Below, in pieces: positions 1 to 8,870 of a DNA stretch of 44,920 nt (within the stretch, counting starts at the first letter, position 1; each line of letters starts with the position of its first letter). This DNA comes from Bacillus sp. AFS098217. GTDB taxonomy: Bacteria > Bacillota > Bacilli > Bacillales > Bacillaceae_G. Both the position numbers and the translations under genes were made by a program. The notes under the pieces are model-generated. The model saw only the letters and a program-made list of their open reading frames with translations, had not been told where the DNA came from and did not search any database. The stretch lies in contig NZ_NVPR01000001.1 of the NCBI RefSeq assembly GCF_002551815.1, positions 15,359 to 60,278 of the forward strand. The letters are read 5' to 3'.

Positions 1-84
1 ACGGGCAGTTTATCTCCCACCTTACTTCTTTGCTTTCGCCGAATTTTGAAGTGAGAGTATTACTGCCCGTTAATGCGGGATAAA
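1..84 (+). repeat. bcr1-like repeat, right part, cut by window start
   Basis: This is the right-hand half of a repeat found six times in the window. It contains the arm ACGGGCAG and its partner CTGCCCGT, and ends in the shared terminus GCGGGATAAA. Its closest match is the copy at 36500-36658. The left half lies outside the window. The size and terminal sequences fit the B. cereus-group bcr1 element as I remember it; the family name is from memory. Confidence 0.75.
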
Positions 85-292
85 CTTACATACCTTTAAA
101 ACCTATTTATTTACATTTTCCAAATCAACATTCCCCAATAAAACAAAACTTTAATCCTCAAGGGTGAAATTTCGCAGGATAAACATGGACTTTCTTATTA
201 AAATAACTCTTTGTGTCTAGAGCTTATTTTCCACATTTTCAAACGCTTTCTTCATGTATTTCTTTCATTTTTTTACATGTAACGAAAAGTAA

Positions 293-321
293 TTGTTATT
301 TCCAAAACTTTAGTGTATATT
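293..321 (+). promoter_or_regulatory. Candidate sigma-A promoter of the TRIC-family gene
   Basis: TTGTTA at 293-298 is followed after 17 bases by TATATT at 316-321. The start codon is at 361 behind a good AGGAGGAAAG ribosome binding site. No other convincing pair lies between the repeat and the gene. Confidence 0.5.
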
Positions 322-360
322 TTTTCTCTGGAACATCTTTAGGAGGAAAGGAATAGAGCC

Positions 361-993
361 ATGTTATTAATCGAAATATTTACGTTTATTGGCCTTGTCG
401 CCGCTGCCATTTCTGGTACATTAGTTGGTTTAAAGAAAGATCTAGATTTGTTTGGTGTCCTTTGTTTAGCTGTAGCTACTGCACTCGGTGGCGGAATTAT
501 TCGAGATATTATGATTGGTAACCTACCTCCCGTTGCATTTGTACAACCGATTTACTTCTTTGTCAGTGTATTATCAGCACTATTTACTTGTATGTTTTTT
601 GAGCGCATTAATAAACTTCAAGTTGTTATTATGCTTTCTGACGCTGTTGGTTTAGGCGTTTTCACCGCTGTCGGTGCAAATGCAGCAATGTCACATCACA
701 TCAACGCCTCATTTGTAGTTGTTTCGATGGGTGTTATTACAGGTATTGGCGGAGGGATTCTGCGTGATATTTGCGCACAAGATATTCCCTATGTATTCCG
801 CAAAGAAATTTATGCAATTGCTTCTATTCTTGGTGCAATTAGCTTCCTGATTACATATGAAATGGGAGCACACGTATTAGCTTTCTATATTTGTTTATTT
901 GTAACATTCACTATACGTGTAGTCACTGTTATATATAATGTACATTTCCCAGTTTTCTTTAAAACTCATGCCAAAATAGATAAGGGACAATAA
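361..993 (+). CDS. Trimeric intracellular cation (TRIC) channel family / UPF0126 membrane protein
   Basis: A 210-residue integral membrane protein with about seven hydrophobic segments. It has the internal duplication typical of the UPF0126/TRIC family: GGGIIRD at residues 43-49 recurs as GGGILRD at 130-136, each followed by a D/N-x-P turn. Prokaryotic TRIC homologues form trimeric monovalent cation channels; that role here is inferred from the family, and the native ion is unknown. The ATG is preceded by AGGAGGAAAG at good spacing and a plausible promoter at 293-321. The gene is a single cistron closed by a terminator at 993-1024. Length is normal for the family and nothing looks damaged. 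Confidence 0.85.
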   Translation: MLLIEIFTFIGLVAAAISGTLVGLKKDLDLFGVLCLAVATALGGGIIRDIMIGNLPPVAFVQPIYFFVSVLSALFTCMFFERINKLQVVIMLSDAVGLGVFTAVGANAAMSHHINASFVVVSMGVITGIGGGILRDICAQDIPYVFRKEIYAIASILGAISFLITYEMGAHVLAFYICLFVTFTIRVVTVIYNVHFPVFFKTHAKIDKGQ

Positions 994-1024
994 GAGGATT
1001 CCAAATGGAGTTCTCTTTTTTTAT
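993..1024 (+). terminator. Intrinsic terminator after TRIC-family gene
   Basis: A ten-pair stem (AGAGGATTCC / GGAGTTCTCT, with two G-U pairs) and an AAAT loop are followed by seven Ts. The stem begins at the stop codon. Confidence 0.7.
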
Positions 1025-1133
1025 GTTTTACAACATGTATATAGGGATAATTATATAGAGTAATTTTACATAAATAGGTATAATTAAGGAAGAACTACAA
1101 TTGAAAACGCTTTATATAACAGGGGGAAGAATA

Positions 1134-2435
1134 ATGTTTGGGGCTTTCAAAAAAAAGAACGATAACATGAACACAAGTATCATTGAACTGAGTAAAACAC
1201 AGCAAATAACATTCAATATGCCTACTAATTCTGAATTAAAAGCACAAATGGACATGCTTCATATTACAAAAGAAGATTTAAAAATCGTGAAAGTATTACA
1301 ACCCTTCATTTACGAACAACTAGACTGGATTACAGAAAAATTTTATACCAATATTACAAAGCAACCGAACTTAATCGAAATTATTGAACGTTATAGTTCA
1401 GTAACTAAATTAAAACAAACCTTAAAACAACATATTAAGGAACTATTTAATGGTGATATTGATCAAGACTTTATTGAACGGCGTGTTCAAATTGCAAGAA
1501 GACACGTTAAAATTGGCTTACACAGAAAATGGTATACAGCCGCTTATCAAGAATTATTCCGTTCCATTCTCAAGATTTTAAAAACAAGAATTTCTACAAT
1601 GGACGACTTTTCTTATTCTGTAAACGTGATAAATAAATTATTCACACTTGAACAAGAGCTTGTTATTACCGCCTATGAGTCCGAATACGAAAGAATTCAA
1701 AAAGAACATGAAAAAGAAAAAGAAATCACAGCAATGACAATTACACATATTGCAACAGAGCTCGCAGCTGTTTCTGAAAAAACGAGCGCTTCCATTCAGC
1801 AATTAACAACTCAATCAGAAAATATTGTTGCAATTGCAAAAACAGGTACATCATTAGCCACAACATCAGAAGAAAAAGCGAATAAAGGAAAAGAGCAACT
1901 AGATATTCAGAATAAGCGAATGGAAAGCATTCAATCTAATATGGAGACAATTATTGAGGATACCCGAGAACTTCTTGATATCTCAAAAAAAATTAATGAA
2001 ATTATTGATATCGTGAAATCAATTGCTGAACAAACAAACTTGCTTGCATTAAATGCGGCCATTGAATCTGCACGCGCTGGGGAATTTGGTAAAGGTTTTG
2101 CCGTTGTTGCTGGAGAAATTCGGAAGTTATCTGAACAAACAAAGGAATCTATCTCAAACGTCACAAAACTTGTCGGGAAAACAAACGAACAAATTATACA
2201 TGTTTCTTCATCTGTGGAACAAATTAGTTCTCTTGTATCTGATGGAACAGACAGCATGCATGAGACAGATCTATATTTCCAAGAAATCGTTAAAGATATG
2301 TCTAATTCAAAAGAACAAAACAAAAAAATTGAAAATGAACTAGAAGTCATATCTCAAGTTGTGAAGAGCATCCAAGACGATTCTTCTCAAATGGCTTTAA
2401 CAGCTGATAGTTTACAAACCGAATTAAGCAGGTAA
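1134..2435 (+). CDS. hemAT: Haem-based aerotaxis transducer HemAT (globin-coupled methyl-accepting protein)
   Basis: A 433-residue soluble oxygen sensor. The N-terminal globin-coupled sensor domain (about residues 30-185) has the expected proximal histidine, His124 in RRHVKIG, and a haem-pocket tyrosine, Tyr71 in KFYTNI. These correspond to His123 and Tyr70 of B. subtilis HemAT. The C-terminal half is a long coiled-coil signalling domain with the chemoreceptor tip [19 protein letters not shown], which contacts CheA/CheW. There is no transmembrane segment, as expected. A TTG 33 bases upstream would add 11 residues, but the ATG at 1134 has AGGGGGAAG just before it and gives the family's usual length. 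A TATAAT lies at 1079-1084 without a clear -35 box. A bcr1-like repeat starts six bases after the stop. Confidence 0.93.
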   Translation: MFGAFKKKNDNMNTSIIELSKTQQITFNMPTNSELKAQMDMLHITKEDLKIVKVLQPFIYEQLDWITEKFYTNITKQPNLIEIIERYSSVTKLKQTLKQHIKELFNGDIDQDFIERRVQIARRHVKIGLHRKWYTAAYQELFRSILKILKTRISTMDDFSYSVNVINKLFTLEQELVITAYESEYERIQKEHEKEKEITAMTITHIATELAAVSEKTSASIQQLTTQSENIVAIAKTGTSLATTSEEKANKGKEQLDIQNKRMESIQSNMETIIEDTRELLDISKKINEIIDIVKSIAEQTNLLALNAAIESARAGEFGKGFAVVAGEIRKLSEQTKESISNVTKLVGKTNEQIIHVSSSVEQISSLVSDGTDSMHETDLYFQEIVKDMSNSKEQNKKIENELEVISQVVKSIQDDSSQMALTADSLQTELSR

Positions 2436-2440
2436 AATGC

Positions 2441-2538
2441 AACTTTAATCAGACGGGCACTTTATCCCCATTCTAACTTCCTTGCACCCGCTTGAATTTT
2501 AAAGCGAAAGTATTACTGTCCATGAATCATGGAAAAAA
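2441..2538 (+). repeat. bcr1-like repeat, degenerate and internally shortened
   Basis: It begins with AACTTTAATCAG (the repeat's left end) and jumps directly to ACGGGCAC, so the left hairpin segment is missing. The rest follows the family pattern (ACTTC..TTGC..GAATTTT..AGTATTACTG) with many substitutions. It sits between hemAT and a shared terminator. Confidence 0.65.
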
Positions 2539-2569
2539 TAAAAGAATCCTGAACGGATTCTTTTATTTT
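2535..2569. terminator. Bidirectional terminator between convergent genes
   Basis: A perfect 15-bp stem (AAAATAAAAGAATCC with its complement) and a TGAAC loop, with A and T runs on the two sides, so it can act on both strands. It overlaps the last codons of the convergent membrane glycosyltransferase. Confidence 0.8.
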
Positions 2570-3876
2570 TTGAAAAAGATTTTTTGACAATAAAAATAGC
2601 TCATGTAAACACCAAAGCTTTGTAAAATAAACAAACTTGGTATTGTTAGGTTACTGTATGCAATACTTGTATTACAAAGTTCCATTCCAATATATCCTAT
2701 AATAAGTAGTACAAAGAACATATACTCTTCACTCTGTTGTTTCTTAATAAGAAGATGGAAAAGTGCGATCGACATAAATAAGGTTACAGCTATGTATATA
2801 AGCTTTTCGCCTTTGAAAAGTATAGAATTCATTCCTTCACTTGATAATTGATCTATACTCGGCTTAAGAAAAGCAAATCGCTCTGCCTCCATCTCGTTTA
2901 ACTTTTGATCTATATGTTCTTTCATATTTTGATTTTGAACTTTTTCCTGGTTATTACTTTGTTCTCCAATTAGAACGGATTGTACGTACGCCTGGTTAGA
3001 GATGGTATATTGCGACATTCCCATTGCTTTGATTCCATAATTCACACCAAAGTGAGTTGCATAAAATATAACAAGTAACCCCATCATTTTTAAAAATACA
3101 CTTTGCTTTGTTGCACTTTGGAATATTGCTATCAGCAACACATATACAATTATGAAAATGGGTAAAAACAAACCTACAGGATAAATCATATTACTAAAAG
3201 CAAACAAAATCGCAGAAAATACCCACATATAAGAATGATTTAGCCCTTTATGTAAGAGTATGTAGCACGCAAAGTAAAATGAAAATATTGCCAGCGGTTC
3301 TGCCGTTAGTAACGAGCATAAAAGAATGTTTGGAATATATAAGGCATAAAATACCGAAGCAATACGTCCACACTCTTCCTGAAATATAATGGCAGCTATT
3401 CGATAAATGAAAAATGACGTTCCTGCACAAAATAAAATATTACATAGTTGTAAAATAAATATTGTATCGCCAAATACACGAATTAATAAGGACTGATAAA
3501 TAATAAAAGGCAACTGCGTAACAGCATCTATATTATTCCCAAGCGCAACTTGCTTTGCAGACTCATACATAGATCTCATATCACCTACAAGTGGAGTATC
3601 TACAAACAGAACGACACCAAGTCTAACAAGGATAGATACGCTAATAAGGAAAATGAGAAATTGTTTATCTGTAAAACGATATTGTAAAATAGACGCAATC
3701 AGTAATAGAAGTATGACGAAAATTGCTAATACAATTGTTAAACTCGTTGTACTTCCCCCAAAAAATTGCTTCCCTGCTTCAAAGGCCGTCCAACAAGAAT
3801 AGCCGAAAAACACAAGGAGTATTCCAATAATCATTTTACTAAAAAAAGATGAAAAACCCGTTTGTATGTGATTCAT
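2563..3876 (-). CDS. Polytopic membrane protein, GT39/PMT-like glycosyltransferase (putative)
   Basis: A 437-residue protein with about eleven to twelve hydrophobic helices. The first external loop carries VDTPLVGDMRSMYESAK, resembling the acidic catalytic-loop signature of polyprenyl-phosphate sugar-dependent transferases (GT39/ArnT/PMT group). A soluble, charged external segment lies at about residues 295-350. Such enzymes move a sugar from a lipid carrier onto an acceptor outside the membrane; donor and acceptor cannot be read here. The start ATG has AGAGGTG ten bases upstream. It stands apart from the rest of the glycosylation region but is clearly of the same kind as the protein encoded at 6243-7535. 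Family assignment is moderate because sequence conservation in this class is low. Confidence 0.65.
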   Translation of the reverse strand: MNHIQTGFSSFFSKMIIGILLVFFGYSCWTAFEAGKQFFGGSTTSLTIVLAIFVILLLLIASILQYRFTDKQFLIFLISVSILVRLGVVLFVDTPLVGDMRSMYESAKQVALGNNIDAVTQLPFIIYQSLLIRVFGDTIFILQLCNILFCAGTSFFIYRIAAIIFQEECGRIASVFYALYIPNILLCSLLTAEPLAIFSFYFACYILLHKGLNHSYMWVFSAILFAFSNMIYPVGLFLPIFIIVYVLLIAIFQSATKQSVFLKMMGLLVIFYATHFGVNYGIKAMGMSQYTISNQAYVQSVLIGEQSNNQEKVQNQNMKEHIDQKLNEMEAERFAFLKPSIDQLSSEGMNSILFKGEKLIYIAVTLFMSIALFHLLIKKQQSEEYMFFVLLIIGYIGMELCNTSIAYSNLTIPSLFILQSFGVYMSYFYCQKIFFKK

Positions 3877-3900
3877 ATGTTCATTGCACCTCTATTTCCA

Positions 3901-4053
3901 TTTACCCCGCATTAACTAGCAGTAACACTCCCACCTCAAAATTCAACAAAAGCAAAGAAGTTAGTGAGAGATGAACTACTAGTAAAAGCACGATTGGTGA
4001 GAGCTAATAATCAGTGTGGGCTACAGCCCACACTGATTAAAGTTTCTCTTTAT
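3901..4053 (-). repeat. bcr1-like repeat, full length, minus orientation
   Basis: A complete 153-bp copy. On the minus strand it reads from ATAAAGAGAAACTTTAATCAGTG to the other end GCGGGGTAAA. It contains the left hairpin (AGTGTGGGCT / AGCCCACACT) and the right GAGGTGGGAGTGTTACTG block. It sits just upstream of the membrane glycosyltransferase gene, in the same orientation. The rest of the 4054-4345 interval shows no convincing gene. Confidence 0.8.
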
Positions 4054-4345
4054 GACACAACGATTCTATCACGAATAGGCGCATGGCTGATAGGGAATTT
4101 ATATGACAAATGTATAGTCATTATTTTTCACTTGCAATGTAAGCGAAATCTCTTTTACACTACAATTTAGACAAAATAAAGTTTCTTTCAGTTACATGCA
4201 TACGAATACAAATATATTTATGCACCTTCCCTAACATATTTTGCTCGTCTAAACATCAAGTAAAATTCAATAGGAACTACCCTTCCTTTTATATCATTAA
4301 AAACATGTCATCCTGATTGAAAACGTAAAATAGGAGTTGATTATA

Positions 4346-4858
4346 TTGGAAAAAAAATTTATGAGAGAATCAAAAGCAATTAAAACCACACGTGTTTTTC
4401 CAAATGACTTAAACAATCACGAAACATTATTTGGCGGAAAATTATTAGCAGAAATTGATAGTATTGCTTCTATTGCAGCAGCTAGACATAGCCGTGAACA
4501 TTGCGTAACAGCATCTATTGATTCTGTGGATTTTTTAAATCCAATTCATCAAGCTGATTCTGTTTGTTACGAAGCATTTGTGTGCTATACGGGCAGATCA
4601 TCTATGGAAGTATTCGTGAAAGTCGTTGCAGAAAATTTACTATCAGGAGAGCGTCGCATTGCTGCTACTTGCTTCATTACATTTGTTGCATTAAAAGATG
4701 GAAAACCTTCTTCTGTTCCACAAGTGCTACCAGAAACTGAAGAAGAGCATTGGTTATATACGACTGGATCGGAACGTGCAGAAAATCGAAAAAGAGGTCG
4801 TTTGAAAAGCAAAGAAATGGCATCGGTATTAACCTTAAATAAGCCATGGAATATGTAA
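4346..4858 (+). CDS. Acyl-CoA thioesterase, YkhA-type hotdog-fold protein
   Basis: A 170-residue single-domain hotdog protein that probably hydrolyses acyl-CoA thioesters in the cytosol. It shows the family pattern of TRVFPNDLNNHETLFGG near the N-terminus (N-H-x-T-x-F-GG), then SVDFLNPIHQAD and a C-terminal basic tail. Length matches B. subtilis YkhA (about 172 aa). The start is the TTG at 4346, nine bases after AGGAG; a TTG three codons earlier sits inside the ribosome binding site, and the ATG six codons in has none. It is a single cistron ending in a hairpin terminator. It has no obvious link to the surrounding glycosylation genes. Confidence 0.85.
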   Translation: MEKKFMRESKAIKTTRVFPNDLNNHETLFGGKLLAEIDSIASIAAARHSREHCVTASIDSVDFLNPIHQADSVCYEAFVCYTGRSSMEVFVKVVAENLLSGERRIAATCFITFVALKDGKPSSVPQVLPETEEEHWLYTTGSERAENRKRGRLKSKEMASVLTLNKPWNM

Positions 4859-4870
4859 TACACTTCTGTG

Positions 4871-4910
4871 CATGCAAAGATTCTCATCCTTCTTTGCATG
4901 TATCTTTTTC
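4871..4910 (+). terminator. Intrinsic terminator after thioesterase gene
   Basis: The ten-bp stem CATGCAAAGA / TCTTTGCATG (4871-4880 with 4891-4900) is followed by TATCTTTTTCC. Confidence 0.75.
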
Positions 4911-5081
4911 CACTGTTAAAAGGATGGTAATTTCTCTACAAACTTTTTTCACCCCCTTCTAAATTTACAAAATAACCCACCAGCTTGTTCTTTATTTTGT
5001 TATACTATTAATGGTATATTAGATAAAGTGTTTTTACTATGACTATAAAGATTGATTAAATACATAAGGGATGGTGCGATA

Positions 5082-5810
5082 ATGTCTGTTGAAGTACCAA
5101 TTTCAATACCAAAAACTTTAATTATTATTCCCGCTTATAACGAGGAAGAAGCAATTGCTGATACATTAACTAGATTATTAGAATTAAAACAACACTTTAC
5201 ACAACTTAGTATTTGTGTCATTAATGATGGCTCAAAAGATAAAACGCCTAAAATCGTAAAGGATTTCCCTGTTCATCTTGTAAACTTACCATATAACCTA
5301 GGTATTGGATCTGCTGTACAAACCGGTTATAAATATGCTTATGAAAACGGATACGACATTGCGATTCAGTTCGATGCTGACGGACAACATAATCCGGATG
5401 ATTTATACAAAATCATACAACCTATCGCTGAAGATCAATGCGATATGGTATTAGGCTCCCGTTTCACAGAAAAAACAGCATATAAAGGTAGTATTTCGCG
5501 AAGAATTGGCATTTTCTATTTCACTGCTTTATTAAAATTATTAACAAGCCAAACATTTATGGACCCAACGTCCGGATACCGTGCTATCAATCGCGAAGTA
5601 ATTAAGATTTTTGCACATAATTATCCAAAAGACTATCCAGAACCAGAAGTTCTCATCCATTTAAAAAAGAAAAAGCTTCGTATTAACGAAATATCTGTAA
5701 ATATGCAAGAGAGACAAGGCGGACAATCTTCTATCACACCGCTTAAATCTGCATATTACATGATTAAAGTAAGTCTAGCTATATTAATGCAAAAAATCGT
5801 GAAAGGTTGA
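5082..5810 (+). CDS. GT2 family glycosyltransferase, polyprenyl-phosphate sugar synthase type
   Basis: A 242-residue GT-A fold enzyme like dolichol-phosphate mannose synthase. Visible motifs are IIIPAYNEEEAI near the N-terminus, INDGSKD, the DADGQHNPDD metal/nucleotide-sugar site, and GSRF. It most likely charges undecaprenyl phosphate with a sugar at the inner membrane face; which sugar is unknown. There are no transmembrane segments. A TTG 30 bases upstream would add ten residues, but ATG 5082 follows AAGGGATGG and leads straight into the conserved core. It is coupled to the DUF2304 gene, which starts six bases after its stop. A GT2 plus DUF2304 pair is a recurrent arrangement, and the small membrane partner probably docks or flips the product. 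Confidence 0.85.
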   Translation: MSVEVPISIPKTLIIIPAYNEEEAIADTLTRLLELKQHFTQLSICVINDGSKDKTPKIVKDFPVHLVNLPYNLGIGSAVQTGYKYAYENGYDIAIQFDADGQHNPDDLYKIIQPIAEDQCDMVLGSRFTEKTAYKGSISRRIGIFYFTALLKLLTSQTFMDPTSGYRAINREVIKIFAHNYPKDYPEPEVLIHLKKKKLRINEISVNMQERQGGQSSITPLKSAYYMIKVSLAILMQKIVKG

Positions 5811-5816
5811 TAATGA

Positions 5817-6161
5817 ATGCCTGTAATTACCTTTTCATTTATCTTTATTCTATTATTATTTTTTCTAATTATTAATTCCATTCGCCGTGGAGCTTTAGAA
5901 ACAAAATATGCTATTCTATGGATTTTTGTTTGTATCTCAATGGCTATTTTAAGTTCTACCGATAAGATCATAAATTGGATTGGTAAACTGTTGAAAGTAG
6001 AATATCCACCATCCGTTTTATTCTTATTTGGACTTTTATTCTGCTTCATCTTAATTTTTGATTTAACACGAAAGATTTCTAAGCTTCATCATCAACTTGT
6101 TACATTAACGCAAGATTATGCACTATTAAAACAAAAATTAAAAGTAAAGGATGAAGAGTAA
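5817..6161 (+). CDS. DUF2304 small membrane protein
   Basis: A 114-residue protein with three hydrophobic segments (about residues 1-22, 32-50 and 65-84), the motif RRGALETKYAILWI after the first, and a charged coiled-coil tail (LHHQLVTLTQDYALLKQKLK). This is the standard DUF2304 layout. The function is unknown. DUF2304 genes commonly follow GT2 genes like the one here (six-base gap, with GAAAGG as ribosome binding site), so a role as membrane anchor or partner of that glycosyltransferase is inferred. The terminator at 6197-6240 closes the two-gene operon. Confidence 0.85.
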   Translation: MPVITFSFIFILLLFFLIINSIRRGALETKYAILWIFVCISMAILSSTDKIINWIGKLLKVEYPPSVLFLFGLLFCFILIFDLTRKISKLHHQLVTLTQDYALLKQKLKVKDEE

Positions 6162-6196
6162 CATCCATTTTACTTTTAACAAATTTAATATAATAG

Positions 6197-6240
6197 AAAA
6201 AGCGCCTTGATTTTCCGCGAAGGAATCAAGGCACTTCTTC
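6197..6240. terminator. Bidirectional terminator
   Basis: The stem GCCTTGATT / AATCAAGGC is extended by GAAAAAG and CTTCTTC flanks. It lies between the convergent DUF2304 gene and the GT39-like gene and ends three bases from the latter's stop. Confidence 0.75.
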
Positions 6241-6242
6241 TA

Positions 6243-7535
6243 TTAGCCTTTCAAAACTATCTCTTTTTTAAACAAGAGTTTACTTACTTTCATTACAGTT
6301 GCCACAATCCCTGCCCCTATCATTATAAATAACATTGGCATCAATGGTAACGTATAACGCTCATATGCAAAGTATAAACAATTAAAGTAAGTTTGGAATA
6401 AAACAATCATCCATAAGAATGAATACTCTCTCCATCTTCTCCAGAACAAAGTAAATGCCAGTATGGAGCAAACTATGAAGCCAGTCTTGATTAGTTCATA
6501 AATATTCTTCATATCCTCTCCGGATATATTAAAAATACTTATTGAAGTGCCTGGATAATAGAATGCCTTTTCCCAGAAAATTTGTGGCTTTAAAACTAAA
6601 TAACTTTTTATCATTGAGCGTTTATCTGTATGCCACCATTCCTTAATACGGTCCATCGCTATTTCTTGTTGCTTTTCCATCAATTCATGTGCTTCTATAT
6701 TTGGATACTTCGCATGAATCTCTGCATCAATTTCCTCCATGCTCTTTCCACCTGGATATCCTTCCCCTTGATATGTACCAAGTAATAACGGATTCCCTGC
6801 ACCTGCTGTAAGTGGAATAAACTTGTGAAATTGAATATAATTACGTGCCCACCAAGGCCCAAGCACAACAAATAATAGCATTACACTAATAAGGGCCTGT
6901 TTTATCATAAGGCGGAATGGATAGCGTTTCATTAAAAGATATACAAATAGAAGAATTGGATATAAAGCGATTTGTACTCTGAAATATAACGTTACAAAGT
7001 AGAATAATAAAACAATATAGAAATCTTTCATTGAATGGGTATCTGCTAATTTTAAACTCCAGTATAACAATCCAAGTGAAAGAAATAAAAATGGACTTTC
7101 AGTTAATGTTAAATTCTCCACTACCACTTCGGGAGGGTATAACGCTAATAGCAATGCAGCAATTAACCCCACTGCTGGATTTAAAATATATGTACCAATC
7201 TTATAAGCCATATAGATACTTAAGATACCAAAAGCTATCATGACTAATTTTGCACATAAAACACCTAAGCTACCGTGTCCAAATATAAAGAATATACCCG
7301 CTAACAAAAATACTTGTCCCGGCATAATATGGATAGTTGGTTTTGTCGGATCATGATAAGTTAACATACCCGTTTCTAATAGATTAACTGCATTTTTTTG
7401 ATACATTAAATCATCACTACCAAGTGTTAAATCCACACCATATGTATTTAAGGTCATTAGCCGAAATACTAGACCGATAACTAAGATGATGCTCAATAAA
7501 ATCCATTTATACATTTGAATATACTTATGTGACAT
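6243..7535 (-). CDS. GT39-family (ArnT/PMT-like) membrane glycosyltransferase
   Basis: A 430-residue polytopic protein with about ten to eleven helices. After the first helix, the external loop has GVDLTLGSDDLMYQKNA, the acidic pair expected of lipid-linked-sugar transferases. It is followed by NLLETGMLTYHDP and HIMPGQVFLLAG (P-G motif typical of the PMT_2 group) and LYPPEVVVENLTLTESPF. It probably transfers a sugar from an undecaprenyl-phosphate donor outside the membrane. The ATG has GGGAGGAAAG upstream. It is convergent to the GT2/DUF2304 pair, which could make its donor, and divergent from another GT2. The acceptor is unknown. Family confidence is good, specificity nil. Confidence 0.8.
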   Translation of the reverse strand: MSHKYIQMYKWILLSIILVIGLVFRLMTLNTYGVDLTLGSDDLMYQKNAVNLLETGMLTYHDPTKPTIHIMPGQVFLLAGIFFIFGHGSLGVLCAKLVMIAFGILSIYMAYKIGTYILNPAVGLIAALLLALYPPEVVVENLTLTESPFLFLSLGLLYWSLKLADTHSMKDFYIVLLFYFVTLYFRVQIALYPILLFVYLLMKRYPFRLMIKQALISVMLLFVVLGPWWARNYIQFHKFIPLTAGAGNPLLLGTYQGEGYPGGKSMEEIDAEIHAKYPNIEAHELMEKQQEIAMDRIKEWWHTDKRSMIKSYLVLKPQIFWEKAFYYPGTSISIFNISGEDMKNIYELIKTGFIVCSILAFTLFWRRWREYSFLWMIVLFQTYFNCLYFAYERYTLPLMPMLFIMIGAGIVATVMKVSKLLFKKEIVLKG

Positions 7536-7796
7536 TTCAGGCTTTCCTCCCTTTTTATATAATCTATTTATTGTTAGATTTATTATTTTGGTTGGAAATA
7601 TTTACATATATCTTCTTATTATAACCTATTTTATTATATAACTTCCATATTTTTTCATGAGAAGAATTATGATAGAAAGTTGATTTACAAAGTTTATATG
7701 CGGTAAACTTATACAGATGTTCTTGTAATCGTCGTCCTTTAAAAAAGGCTTGTATATATGATACAAAACATAAAAAACTAGAGGAGATAAAATTCT

Positions 7797-8777
7797 ATGA
7801 TGGACCAAAAACAACTCGTTTCTGTTGTTATCCCGTTGTATAATGCGGAGAAATATATTGAGGAAACGATGCAATCGATATTAGATCAAACATATAAAAA
7901 CATTGAAATTGTAATTGTAGATGATGGAAGTAAAGATCAATCACCTTTTATTGTAAAAGAACTTCAGAAAAAATATCCGGAGCAAGTGAAATACGTTCAT
8001 CAGAAAAATCAAGGTGTATCTGTTGCTCGTAATACAGGAATTGAACACGCTAATGGTGAGTATGTTGCCTTTCTTGATAGTGATGATTTATGGCATCCAA
8101 GCAAAATAGAAAAACAAGTTGAAAGCATGCATAAAAACAGTATGAATGCTTGTTACTGTGGCTATATGAACTTCTACGAAGAAAATGGAGAAAAAGTTGA
8201 GCATACAACAAACTTTATTAAAGGCGATATGACAAAGGCTTTCTTAACACATCAAGTTGTTGCGCAAACAAGCACATGGATTTTTAAACGCTCTATTGTC
8301 ATGGACCATGATATTCGCTTTACACCTGGTTGCAGTTGGGGAGAAGACTTAGAATTCTTATTTAAACTGATGAGTGTAACACAAGTATGCTACGTAGATG
8401 AATACTTAACATATTATCGAATCTTATCAGAAGGAAATCTTTCTTCTAAATATAAAGATTATGAATTAAAAACAACAAAGGAATTAGAAGTATTCCATCG
8501 GATGAAAGACTGGGTTCATCAGAAATCTCAAAATTTGATAACAACAGATTCTGAAGAGCTTATCCAAATTCTTGAGACCTATCTATTTCCATATACAGTA
8601 ATTAATAATGCCTGTATCTATATTAAAGAGAATTCAAAATTAGACAAATCACAGATTAACTTAATTAAAAAAGATTTAAAGACATATTGCCGTAAGATTT
8701 ATTCTAAAAACGGAAAACGAAGCAAAAAATTATATGCAATGCTTTGGTTCGTTCGAATTAAATTTATGTTTTCTTAA
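7797..8777 (+). CDS. GT2 family glycosyltransferase (GT-A fold)
   Basis: A 326-residue cytosolic enzyme with SVVIPLYNAEKYIEETMQS at the N-terminus, IVDDGSKD, the metal-binding DSDDLW, and a later SWGEDLEF (ED catalytic-base region). This is typical of enzymes that add sugars to polysaccharide or teichoic-acid intermediates. There are no membrane segments; the C-terminus is basic, with a hydrophobic tail LYAMLWFVRIKFMF that may sit on the membrane. AGAGGAG lies about ten bases before the ATG; a second ATG follows directly. The flippase gene is 93 bases downstream on the same strand with its own ribosome binding site, so the two probably belong together. The 7536-7796 interval upstream shows no gene. 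Confidence 0.85.
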   Translation: MMDQKQLVSVVIPLYNAEKYIEETMQSILDQTYKNIEIVIVDDGSKDQSPFIVKELQKKYPEQVKYVHQKNQGVSVARNTGIEHANGEYVAFLDSDDLWHPSKIEKQVESMHKNSMNACYCGYMNFYEENGEKVEHTTNFIKGDMTKAFLTHQVVAQTSTWIFKRSIVMDHDIRFTPGCSWGEDLEFLFKLMSVTQVCYVDEYLTYYRILSEGNLSSKYKDYELKTTKELEVFHRMKDWVHQKSQNLITTDSEELIQILETYLFPYTVINNACIYIKENSKLDKSQINLIKKDLKTYCRKIYSKNGKRSKKLYAMLWFVRIKFMFS

Positions 8778-8870
8778 ACAAAAAATATGATTCTAAACAT
8801 TCTTTTTTGTAAATAAATCGCTCTTACAAATAGGACGAGCTATGTCCTGAAGAATAGAAAGGTATTTTCG

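Noticed and set aside
236-256. CAAACGCTTTC, cre-like, upstream of the TRIC-family gene
   Set aside because: Three mismatches to the cre consensus at defined positions; too weak.
3964-4170. 68-codon open frame on the plus strand
   Set aside because: It lies mostly inside the bcr1-like repeat in reverse and has no ribosome binding site; the open frame is a by-product of the repeat.
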